A stretch of 22,993 bases of DNA from a virus, in IMG/VR virus record IMGVR_UViG_3300037427_001592, positions 1 through 22,993 of that record. The stretch is one strand, 5' to 3'. Positions 7,110 through 12,101 of the stretch are shown here, piece by piece. Made by a program: the position numbers and the translations under genes. Below the pieces are notes generated by a model. It had not been told where the DNA came from. It did no database searches and worked only from the letters and a program-made list of their open reading frames with translations. The first letter of the stretch is position 1, and every line of letters starts with the position of its first letter.

Positions 7110-7411
7110 TACTCATCCTCTTCTCTGTATTCACCCTCTTTAATGACTAACGATTCTTTTATTCTTTTTAATTCTTTTATTCTTGAAACACCATTATTGA
7201 ATTTGGTTGGGTCCATTTGTTTTACCGCAGTTAAGAACTTCTTCTCTAATTTATATGCAGTTTCTTGATCAAAATTCTCTCGTATAAAACCAAATAGGTT
7301 AATAGATGAGTCAATGATGTGACTGGCTCTGCTTAACACAAGATTTTCTTTGTCCTGTGTTTTATTGACCGCTGTTAGTTCTTCTAATATACTACGAGTT
7401 TTGTTTTGCAT
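7109..7411 (-). CDS. Unrecognised 100-aa charged helical protein
   Basis: Not recognised. It is helical and highly charged, with a central hydrophobic patch (SSINLFGFIRENFDQETAYK, about 35-54) and a C-terminal Lys/Glu-rich stretch (RIKELKRIKESLVIKEGE). The stop codon overlaps the start of the nucleotidyltransferase-like gene by one base, so the two form a translationally coupled pair and may work together. A GTTAAATA box ends 5 nt before the ATG, making this the first gene of the pair's late transcript. Confidence 0.75.
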   Translation of the reverse strand: MQNKTRSILEELTAVNKTQDKENLVLSRASHIIDSSINLFGFIRENFDQETAYKLEKKFLTAVKQMDPTKFNNGVSRIKELKRIKESLVIKEGEYREEDE

Positions 7412-7416
7412 AATGG

Positions 7417-7424
7417 TATTTAAC
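7417..7424 (-). promoter_or_regulatory. T4-like late promoter box (GTTAAATA)
   Basis: GTTAAATA on the minus strand with 5 nt (CCATT) between it and the ATG at 7411. The spacing matches the boxes before 5886 and 11394. Confidence 0.5.
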
Positions 7425-7466
7425 TCATATTATAGCAGAATTATATTAATTGTCTATGGGTAAAAC

Positions 7467-7474
7467 TATAAATA
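7467..7474 (+). promoter_or_regulatory. T4 late promoter box (TATAAATA, exact consensus)
   Basis: TATAAATA on the plus strand matches the T4 late consensus exactly. The first downstream ATG (7483) is 8 nt away and opens a 15-codon frame. The ATG of the longer membrane-protein frame is at 7493. It marks this isolated plus-strand gene as late. Confidence 0.65.
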
Positions 7475-7482
7475 TCTTTAAT

Positions 7483-7530
7483 ATGGGCCGTTATGACATT
7501 ACTTTTATTAAAAACATCGTCAAAAAATAA
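7483..7530 (+). CDS. Possible 15-codon leader or frameshifted start (MGRYDITFIKNIVKK)
   Basis: The ATG at 7483 stands 8 nt after the TATAAATA box, the spacing seen for other late genes here. Its frame ends after 15 codons at an A-rich run (GTCAAAAAATAAAAATAAAA). A +1 shift in that run would fuse it to the membrane-protein frame. It could be a leader peptide, the true N-terminus reached by frameshifting, a sequencing or indel artefact, or chance. Confidence 0.25.
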   Translation: MGRYDITFIKNIVKK

Positions 7531-7984
7531 AAATAAAAACCTACTACGAAACAATCCAACAATATACACTTTTAGAAATTCCTCCAATTACGATATGGGA
7601 GATGACGGCGAAGATGGCTGGGTAGTACTAGGTATCCTAGGAGCAGTAATTGGTTTGTGGTGGGGGTTTATACATTTAATAGATGCTTTTACATTCGACT
7701 TCATGGTATGGTGGGTTGAGCCGTTCACTGTATTACCTATGTTTGCTTATCTATTAATGATCGAATTCACACAACGTAAAAATCCAATACACTGGTGGCC
7801 TTTGGTTTGGGGATATAAAATTCAAATGGCCAACAATGATAGAATACCATCACATTTGATAGATGAAGAAATACTTTACAAAGAGTATGGTGGTCCTTTA
7901 AATGTTTATGTTGATGGTAACTGTATTAAATTTCGTAAACAAAAAGATGCAGTGATCTATAGTCTAACTAAAAGATACTCATAA
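7493..7984 (+). CDS. Small membrane protein with two predicted spans
   Basis: No family recognised. After a Lys/Asn-rich N-terminus come the acidic MGDDGEDGW (35-43) and two hydrophobic segments, at about 43-62 (VVLGILGAVIGLWWGFIHLI) and 75-92 (around VLPMFAYLLMIEF). The C-terminal 70 residues are soluble (about 100-163). The start is uncertain. An ATG at 7493 and another at 7595 (MGDDGEDG) are in frame, neither has a good ribosome site, and the late box favours the ATG at 7483 in another frame. The gene converges on the terminator of the 104-aa gene. A late membrane protein could act in lysis or superinfection exclusion (inference). Confidence 0.7.
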   Translation: MTLLLLKTSSKNKNKNLLRNNPTIYTFRNSSNYDMGDDGEDGWVVLGILGAVIGLWWGFIHLIDAFTFDFMVWWVEPFTVLPMFAYLLMIEFTQRKNPIHWWPLVWGYKIQMANNDRIPSHLIDEEILYKEYGGPLNVYVDGNCIKFRKQKDAVIYSLTKRYS

Positions 7985-8012
7985 AAAAAGGGCGATAGTT
8001 TCCTACCGCCCT
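7983..8012 (-). terminator. Strong intrinsic terminator of the 104-aa gene
   Basis: On the minus strand AGGGCG-G-TAG pairs with CTA-T-CGCCCT around a GAAA-type loop, with one mismatch, and is followed by six to seven T residues. It lies 17 nt past the stop at 8029. It sits between two convergent genes; the plus-strand side lacks a T-run. Confidence 0.85.
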
Positions 8013-8028
8013 AATATTGTCTCAATTA

Positions 8029-8343
8029 TTATGCAGAGTAGTTAATTACTTTTCTACCTGATTTTTTAAGCAATGAAATAACATTTGATTTCATTGTTAA
8101 TGCAGAAGCCTTAGGTGCAGTACCTAGTACTTCTACTGTAAAGTCGATACCTTTTGCAAGTAACTTGTTAGTTGCAGTTTTTCTTGCAGTACCTTTTACA
8201 GCCAAGTTTTTAAACTTGATTTTGCCACCGTGTACTTCACCATTTACTTTGTATGAAGATGCCGGCTCCGCAAATACACCAATCTGCTTCGCTCTTGTTT
8301 TGAAGTTTCTTGTGTAGATAACGTATTGTGTTGAGTTTGCCAT
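8029..8343 (-). CDS. Unrecognised 104-aa basic protein, strongly expressed single gene
   Basis: No family recognised. The protein begins MANSTQYVIYTRNFKTRAKQ and is basic (many Lys/Arg, few acidic residues) and Ala/Thr/Lys-rich. It looks like a small beta-strand and helix domain ending GRKVINYSA. I chose the ATG at 8343, preceded by AAAGGA at 9-nt spacing. An in-frame ATG at 8400 with AGAGG close by would add 19 residues (MLSTMFKTLFPNHEKGKNN) and is a real alternative. It has a consensus sigma-70 promoter (8476-8503) and a strong terminator of its own. That points to heavy early expression as a monocistronic gene, perhaps a host-takeover or DNA-binding protein (inference). Confidence 0.8.
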   Translation of the reverse strand: MANSTQYVIYTRNFKTRAKQIGVFAEPASSYKVNGEVHGGKIKFKNLAVKGTARKTATNKLLAKGIDFTVEVLGTAPKASALTMKSNVISLLKKSGRKVINYSA

Positions 8344-8475
8344 GTTGTTTTTTCCTTTTTCATGATTAGGAAATAAAGTCTTAAACATTGTTGATAACAT
8401 TTTTCCTCTTTCTTTCCTTGGTTAAAAGTTATAATCGGAATTTCAATCTCTTTTATCCTTACAACTTATAAACAC

Positions 8476-8503
8476 ATTATACACAATTATAGTCTAATGT
8501 CAA
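8476..8503 (-). promoter_or_regulatory. Consensus sigma-70 promoter (TTGACA-16-TATAAT)
   Basis: TTGACA (8503-8498) and TATAAT (8481-8476) on the minus strand, both perfect hexamers, 16 nt apart. The expected start near 8469 leaves a 5' leader of about 70-125 nt before the 104-aa gene. This is the best host-type promoter in the window. Confidence 0.85.
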
Positions 8504-8526
8504 CCGTATGGGCAAACTTTTTTTGG

Positions 8527-8979
8527 TTAGTTGTCTTTAATCTCGGGAACATGAAATAAATCAATGCCTTCGTCCAGTAATTCTTCTGCTTCGTTGTTGG
8601 TAGCACTACCATAAAAGTCTTCGTTTCTTTCACCTTTGTGTGCTTTTCTGGCCTCTTTAGCAAAGTCTTTACCAACGTTCTCAAAGTTTTTCTTAACATG
8701 ATCTTCTAATTGTTTTAATAATGTTCTTGCTCTGCCACCCATTACCAACTGTTCACTGGTCTTGCTTTCAACTGTTTTCTTACTGCGTGTTTTAGATTTT
8801 GCTGTAGATTTTTTCTTAATGTTCGGAGCCATTATGTCTCTTCGTACTTTACCGTCACACATTGGACACACCAATTGTCCTGATGCTACCTGATCCTCAA
8901 AGTCTTGTATGCTAGGAAACCAGCCTTCGAACTTGTGTTTGTCATCGTCTTCACAAATAAGTTTATATTTTATGCTCAT
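8527..8979 (-). CDS. DUF1178 family protein
   Basis: A 150-aa protein with the features of DUF1178, a family found widely in alphaproteobacteria. It has an N-terminal strand with Cys9 and His15 followed by FEGWF, then CPMCDGKVRRDIMAP (38-52). The linker is Lys/Ser/Thr-rich. The conserved C-terminal block follows, with ENVGKDFAKEARKAHKGE (100-117), DFYGSAT and EELLDEGI. Cys9/His15/Cys38/Cys41 could bind a metal as a zinc ribbon. Biochemical function of the family is unknown to me. The ATG overlaps the stop of the upstream EEP-like gene (ATGA), so the two are translated from one message. A host-derived auxiliary gene is the likely origin (inference). Confidence 0.85.
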   Translation of the reverse strand: MSIKYKLICEDDDKHKFEGWFPSIQDFEDQVASGQLVCPMCDGKVRRDIMAPNIKKKSTAKSKTRSKKTVESKTSEQLVMGGRARTLLKQLEDHVKKNFENVGKDFAKEARKAHKGERNEDFYGSATNNEAEELLDEGIDLFHVPEIKDN

Positions 8980-9686
8980 ATCGTTTCATTTATATTAAAT
9001 GTTATAGGCCAATGACCAAATTTTCTTGTACTCGAGTATTTAATAACTTTGATGTTGGAAACTTCTATCCTACTATTCTTTGTTGTTATAATTTTATCTA
9101 TACTTCTTAAAGATTGTCTTTCTTGTATCGATGGTACGGTGTATGCTGGTATTTCTGCTAAATGATTTATCATTCCATTTCCTGTTAGGTTTATATCATA
9201 ATCTATTAGTTGGTCATCTTCTACATGGAGGTCTGTGCAGAGTATTGTTCTGTCGTCTACCATGTCTAGTATTTCTTTTGCTTGTTGTTGAAAGATAAAT
9301 TTGTTGACATCGTTGCCAGGATCATGAGTTTTTGACAAGTCACTTGGGTAACTTGTGAAGCCACTTATTATATTGTAATTTTTATAGCATAGTTTTTGCC
9401 AAACCTTGCATTGGTTTTCGTTTGCTCCTTCTACAAAAAAATTATAGTTGGAAAACTCAATGTCTTCTGGTGCCTTATTAAAGATAACACAGTTTCCTTT
9501 TGCCCATTCTTCTCCGTCCTTAGGACTGATGTAGTTTCTTTTATAACTGTATCTGCTTTTAATACTGCTTTTAAGATGTTCTGGATATCTATTGATCACA
9601 CAAAGATCAAACTCTTGCTCGTTTATATCAAACTCAGGAGTTTTACCAGGATTAAGTTGATTGTGATTGACGTATAGGATTTTCAT
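8976..9686 (-). CDS. Endonuclease/exonuclease/phosphatase (EEP)-like protein
   Basis: A 236-aa protein that resembles the EEP superfamily in outline. It starts MKILYVNHNQLNPG, which fits the first core strand. TILCTDLHVED (147-157) matches the position of the GDxN motif, SIDKII (195-200) fits the IDxI strand, and FGHWPITF (223-230) matches the SDHxPV end motif. Key positions differ from the canonical set (TDLH for GDFN, GHWP for SDHxP), so activity may be altered. Nearest-known members act as nucleases or phosphodiesterases. The gene overlaps the DUF1178 gene by 4 nt. A TATAAT with extended TG lies just upstream, so the mRNA would start almost at the ATG. Confidence 0.6.
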   Translation of the reverse strand: MKILYVNHNQLNPGKTPEFDINEQEFDLCVINRYPEHLKSSIKSRYSYKRNYISPKDGEEWAKGNCVIFNKAPEDIEFSNYNFFVEGANENQCKVWQKLCYKNYNIISGFTSYPSDLSKTHDPGNDVNKFIFQQQAKEILDMVDDRTILCTDLHVEDDQLIDYDINLTGNGMINHLAEIPAYTVPSIQERQSLRSIDKIITTKNSRIEVSNIKVIKYSSTRKFGHWPITFNINETI

Positions 9687-9694
9687 TTAAAGTA

Positions 9695-9723
9695 ATTATA
9701 ACATTGACTTTAAAAATTGTCTA
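9695..9723 (-). promoter_or_regulatory. Sigma-70 promoter, extended -10 (TAGACA-17-TATAAT)
   Basis: On the minus strand TAGACA (9723-9718), a 17-nt spacer and TATAAT (9700-9695), preceded by TGT as an extended -10. The expected start is near 9688, next to the ATG at 9686. It overlaps the plus-strand promoter at 9704-9732. Confidence 0.65.
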
Positions 9724-9732
9724 TCGTAATAT
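9704..9732 (+). promoter_or_regulatory. Sigma-70 promoter (TTGACT-17-TAATAT)
   Basis: TTGACT (9704-9709) and TAATAT (9727-9732) with a 17-nt spacer. The expected start is near 9739, just before the ATG at 9742. It shares bases with the divergent minus-strand promoter, so the two may exclude each other. Confidence 0.55.
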
Positions 9733-9741
9733 ATAATTACA

Positions 9742-9924
9742 ATGCCAACTATTACAGACATATATTCTAGAGAAGACATAGAGAACAAAGATAAAAAAAT
9801 ACAAGAACTTGAAAGAGATATTGGCAATTTACAATTTCAAGTATCTGAATATCAGCAGATAGTCAAAGAACTATCAGATAAACTTACTGATTACTCTCGT
9901 ACTAAATCACAGAACAGTGAATGA
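9742..9924 (+). CDS. Small 60-aa coiled-coil protein
   Basis: No family recognised. From about residue 10 to 52 it is a continuous charged helix with hydrophobic heptad spacing (NKDKKIQELERDIGNLQFQV), likely a coiled-coil dimer, ending in a Ser/Asn/Lys tail. It has its own sigma-70-like promoter with almost no leader. Its last 34 nt run antisense over the 3' end of the amidinotransferase gene. Its small size leaves some doubt, but promoter and coding pattern both support it. Confidence 0.65.
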   Translation: MPTITDIYSREDIENKDKKIQELERDIGNLQFQVSEYQQIVKELSDKLTDYSRTKSQNSE

Positions 9925-10901
9925 TATCCATACGCAAATGTTTGTGTGTGCAGTAGGTTAGATTCTATTATTTCAAATCCGTGTGCGTTTAATAATTTAC
10001 ATAGTTCAGGTTGATCACTGTTGACCATCTTGTGTCTTTCATCTATGTTAAGCACTTGTAGATTAACATACTTTGATCCTAGAGGATGTTTGTATGCACC
10101 TTTGTCTTTTAAAGTTTCTACCCATATCTTTTTATAGTCTTTAAATATTTTTGGTATTGCTTCTCCAGACAATCTATCAGCATTACACAACAAAGTATTT
10201 TCATCCAGGGGCATCATATTATTACACAGTGATTCGTAATGATAAAATCTACCTGTTATTTCTACTTTGTATTCGTCACCTAGAACTTGTTGCAACCATT
10301 CAGCACCCAGTCTATTAGACCTAGCACTTGTGAAATACAATATAGTTTTGCCAAATTTTAATATGTCTGTTCCAACAAACAATGGTTCGTTGTTTCTTGC
10401 GTAAAGTTTATTATCCTTCTGTGCTATAGATCCTGCTTCTAATTTTGATCTAGGAGCAACAACGTATGCTCCACCATTCTCTTGAATGTATTTTTTTATT
10501 GGTCCATACACTTGTGATTCATAATGTTTAGATCTATAAGGGTGTGGACATTCAATTACTTTGTTACCGATAGTTACTAGTGTTTCTCTCATATTGAGAG
10601 TGTTCATTCCTGTACACACCCAGTCGTGTGTTGCAACTGCTGTCTTCCAGTTGGCTCTAGTAGGTCTAACTATCTCTATATCAAAATCTAATTTTAATCT
10701 ATCAATCAATAGATATATGTTTTCGTTTACACTTTCAATAACATCTTCTGGTATCTTATAAGGAAAGTGTCCGCCTTGGTCTCCAGGATACTTCAACCAA
10801 GTTTTAAACATAGGATCTTCGATAGGCCAATTGGCACCATCTGGTCTACCAACAACTATTGACTTGAGTTTACCATATTCACTGTTAGATTGTATATTCA
10901 T
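9891..10901 (-). CDS. Glycine/inosamine-type amidinotransferase homologue with Ser at the catalytic Cys position
   Basis: A 336-aa protein that aligns in outline with arginine:glycine amidinotransferases of the guanidine-modifying superfamily. It has SEYGKLKSIVVGRPDGANWP (7-26), THDW (91-94) with NKVIECPHPYRSKHYE (113-128), and EPLFVGTDILKFG (172-184, Asp179). RFYHYE (218-223, His221) and a C-terminal GSKYVNLQVLN with FAYGYHSLFCDLVRE follow. Known members move an amidino group from arginine through a Cys intermediate. The family's GGFHCWTCD-type end reads GYHSLFCD here, so the aligned catalytic Cys is Ser328 and the remaining Cys331 matches the non-catalytic one. The protein ends right after this motif. 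Activity is therefore doubtful. An ATTAAATA box precedes the start by 8 nt. Confidence 0.85.
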   Translation of the reverse strand: MNIQSNSEYGKLKSIVVGRPDGANWPIEDPMFKTWLKYPGDQGGHFPYKIPEDVIESVNENIYLLIDRLKLDFDIEIVRPTRANWKTAVATHDWVCTGMNTLNMRETLVTIGNKVIECPHPYRSKHYESQVYGPIKKYIQENGGAYVVAPRSKLEAGSIAQKDNKLYARNNEPLFVGTDILKFGKTILYFTSARSNRLGAEWLQQVLGDEYKVEITGRFYHYESLCNNMMPLDENTLLCNADRLSGEAIPKIFKDYKKIWVETLKDKGAYKHPLGSKYVNLQVLNIDERHKMVNSDQPELCKLLNAHGFEIIESNLLHTQTFAYGYHSLFCDLVRE

Positions 10902-10909
10902 TGTAATAG

Positions 10910-10917
10910 TATTTAAT
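10910..10917 (-). promoter_or_regulatory. T4-like late promoter box (ATTAAATA)
   Basis: ATTAAATA on the minus strand with 8 nt between it and the amidinotransferase ATG at 10901. Confidence 0.45.
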
Positions 10918-10938
10918 GGCTCGCTATTGGCTCGCTAT
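10917..10938. repeat. Perfect 11-bp tandem duplication (TGGCTCGCTAT x2)
   Basis: TGGCTCGCTAT occurs twice head to tail in the gap between the amidinotransferase and the 76-aa gene. It touches the late promoter box. Recent replication slippage is the simplest explanation. Confidence 0.8.
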
Positions 10939-10962
10939 TAGGTCTTGAAAAAGTGAGGATTA

Positions 10963-11193
10963 TTATGAATAGTCAGGCGTTGGTCCGCCGTACTTCTTGC
11001 CTTTGATTCTTTTGCCGGCAACTTTCTGCGTTCTTCCGCCAATCTTTTCATTACGACTGCCGGTTCTTTTCTTTTTGCCTTGTGATTTACAACTTGATAC
11101 CCACGATGCAGGTAAGTCTGATGCTGGTCTAGAACAAGCACTTGCCGGAGCAGGGCCTATGTTTTCAGTGTTTAGTACTTCGTTTATCTTCAT
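10963..11193 (-). CDS. Small basic phage protein (MKINEV start, KGKKYGGPTPDYS end)
   Basis: A 76-aa protein starting MKINEVLNTENIGPA, with an Ala/Pro/Ser-rich stretch and a basic half (CKSQGKKKRTGSRNEKIGG) ending KGKKYGGPTPDYS. I recall similar small proteins in T4-like marine phages, of unknown role. The MKI(N/T)E start is shared with the divergent basic gene at 11394. I chose the ATG at 11193. An in-frame TTG at 11211 lies inside the late box (GCTAAATA, 11209-11202) and would not be on a transcript made from it. A basic late protein could bind packaged DNA (inference). Confidence 0.75.
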   Translation of the reverse strand: MKINEVLNTENIGPAPASACSRPASDLPASWVSSCKSQGKKKRTGSRNEKIGGRTQKVAGKRIKGKKYGGPTPDYS

Positions 11194-11201
11194 GTTGTAG
11201 A

Positions 11202-11209
11202 TATTTAGC
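11202..11209 (-). promoter_or_regulatory. T4-like late promoter box (GCTAAATA)
   Basis: GCTAAATA on the minus strand, 8 nt upstream of the MKINEV start at 11193. It decides against the longer TTG start. Confidence 0.45.
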
Positions 11210-11288
11210 AACTGTTATGTTCGCAGTTGATCTTAAAAATTTGTAACAATCTGTGTATAACAATGTACTATTATTATGAAATTATTAT

Positions 11289-11370
11289 AAGATGTTTAGG
11301 TATAAGATGTTTAGGTGTTTAAGGTGTTTAGGTACTGTAAGGTGTTTAGGTGACGCTTTTAGGTGACCGC
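11289..11370. repeat. Iteron-like direct repeats in a divergent intergenic region
   Basis: AAGRTGTTTAGGT occurs at 11289, 11304, 11321 and 11339 (starts 15, 17 and 18 nt apart), the first two with A and the last two with G at the fourth base. A shorter fifth unit, TTTAGGTGACC, starts at 11358; with TTTAGGTGACG at 11345 it makes a second direct repeat. The cluster lies between the divergent genes at 11193 and 11394 in AT-rich DNA. Spacing near one and a half helical turns and the same orientation suit cooperative protein binding, as in replication iterons or a regulator array. Confidence 0.7.
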
Positions 11371-11380
11371 ATGATCAAAC

Positions 11381-11388
11381 AATAAATA
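11381..11388 (+). promoter_or_regulatory. T4-like late promoter box (AATAAATA)
   Basis: AATAAATA on the plus strand with 5 nt (CTCAT) before the ATG at 11394, marking this basic-protein gene as late. Confidence 0.6.
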
Positions 11389-11393
11389 CTCAT

Positions 11394-11924
11394 ATGAAGA
11401 TCACAGAAATTATCCTAGTGCCATCAAAATCACAAGATACTACATCTTGTGGCACTACATCTAGTATCACACCGGCCGAGTCGGCACAGGATATAGTATC
11501 GCAAGATATTGTGGAAAAAAATAGGTTGACCACAATGGATGAACATGACGACCATTCAGCCATTGCAGAAGGCGTGAGTCAAATTTTGAGAAGAAATCCT
11601 AAAAAAGGATTGAGCAAGGGATTTAGATGTACCACCGGACCGAGAAAAGGTCGTATCGTGGCCAAACCGGCAACCTGTTTCGCGAAAAGAGATCCTGTCA
11701 AGGGTGCAAAGATCAAAAAGAAAAGACAGATGAAGGCAAGACAGGCAGGAAAGAAAATGGCCATTACCAAACGATCAAGACCGTCATCAAGAAGATTGAA
11801 GACAATTCAGACAAAAAAGAAATCATCGACTCTACCATCATTTGGAGCAATTTCATCTAGAAAGCCGTTGCAAAGATCAGGTGGCAAAAGAGCGAAATCT
11901 AAAATAGTCAAACCTAAAAAGTAG
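11394..11924 (+). CDS. Highly basic phage protein (MKITEI start, Lys/Arg-rich C-terminal half)
   Basis: A 176-aa protein. After MKITEIILV comes a low-complexity Ser/Thr/Asp region (10-50) whose DNA is made of the dispersed ACTACATCTWGT-type repeats. The C-terminal 110 residues are very basic and include GFRCTTGPRKGRIVAKPATC (77-96), KRDPVKGAKIKKKRQMKARQ and several Lys/Arg clusters. I recall this RC(T/A)xGPRKGRxV block from other T4-like marine phages, where it is uncharacterised. The composition suits a DNA-condensing or internal head protein (inference). The late box 5 nt upstream and divergent pairing with another basic MKI(N/T)E gene support a joint late role. Confidence 0.8.
   Translation: MKITEIILVPSKSQDTTSCGTTSSITPAESAQDIVSQDIVEKNRLTTMDEHDDHSAIAEGVSQILRRNPKKGLSKGFRCTTGPRKGRIVAKPATCFAKRDPVKGAKIKKKRQMKARQAGKKMAITKRSRPSSRRLKTIQTKKKSSTLPSFGAISSRKPLQRSGGKRAKSKIVKPKK
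11436..11468. repeat. Two overlapping copies of the ACTACAT dyad repeat inside a coding region
   Basis: GATACTACATCTTGTGGC (11436-11453) and GGCACTACATCTAGTATC (11451-11468) share three bases. CACAAGAT (11431) and ATCTTGTG (11444) also form an 8-bp inverted repeat. Related partial copies are ATATAGTATC at 11491 and CAAGATATTGTG at 11502. The same motif recurs at 11930, 11961, 17235 and 17266. Confidence 0.65.
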
Positions 11925-11929
11925 TTCTC

Positions 11930-11974
11930 CTACATATAGTACCATAGAAAATTTCCAATACAAGATATAGTGCC
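11930..11974. repeat. Two further ACTACAT-type repeat copies upstream of early promoter 1
   Basis: CTACATATAGTACC (11930-11943) and CAAGATATAGTGCC (11961-11974) are same-orientation partial copies of the dyad repeat. They lie in the 177-nt gap before the first early gene, about 80-120 nt upstream of the TTGACG at 12051. The rest of this gap holds a weak bulged hairpin (12016-12039) and no gene. Confidence 0.55.
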
Positions 11975-12050
11975 GTTCAAAGGCGTTGTAAGTCATTGAT
12001 ATCATTAGACTTTTTTGCCTACATTATATATAGGCCAAATTTGACCCAGG

Positions 12051-12078
12051 TTGACGCTTACCAAATCCATGCTATGCT
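12051..12078 (+). promoter_or_regulatory. Early promoter 1 (TTGACG-16-TATGCT, extended -10)
   Basis: TTGACG (12051-12056), a 16-nt spacer ending AAATCCATGC and TATGCT (12073-12078). It is the first of six copies and opens the early arm. The TG of ATGC supplies an extended -10. A TTG in this -35 box can be read as a start codon but lies upstream of the transcript. Confidence 0.75.
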
Positions 12079-12101
12079 CTATTATGAATCAAGGAGTTGA
12101 T

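Noticed and set aside
11289-11370. CRISPR-like array
   Set aside because: Units are only 13 bp with 2-5 nt gaps and no unique spacers. The arrangement fits iterons or regulator sites.
11579-11770. Hydrophobic 63-codon minus-strand frame
   Set aside because: It is the complement of the Lys/Arg-rich basic domain of the 11394 gene, which turns Lys codons into Phe/Leu.
12016-12039. Hairpin TTGCCTA...TAGGCCAA as a terminator
   Set aside because: The stem has a bulge and no T-run follows on the plus strand. On the minus strand it is followed by A residues. At most it is a weak structure upstream of promoter 1.
12051-12101. TTG start at 12051 for the first early gene
   Set aside because: The TTG is the -35 box of early promoter 1 and lies upstream of the transcript. 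AAGGAG directs the start at 12102.
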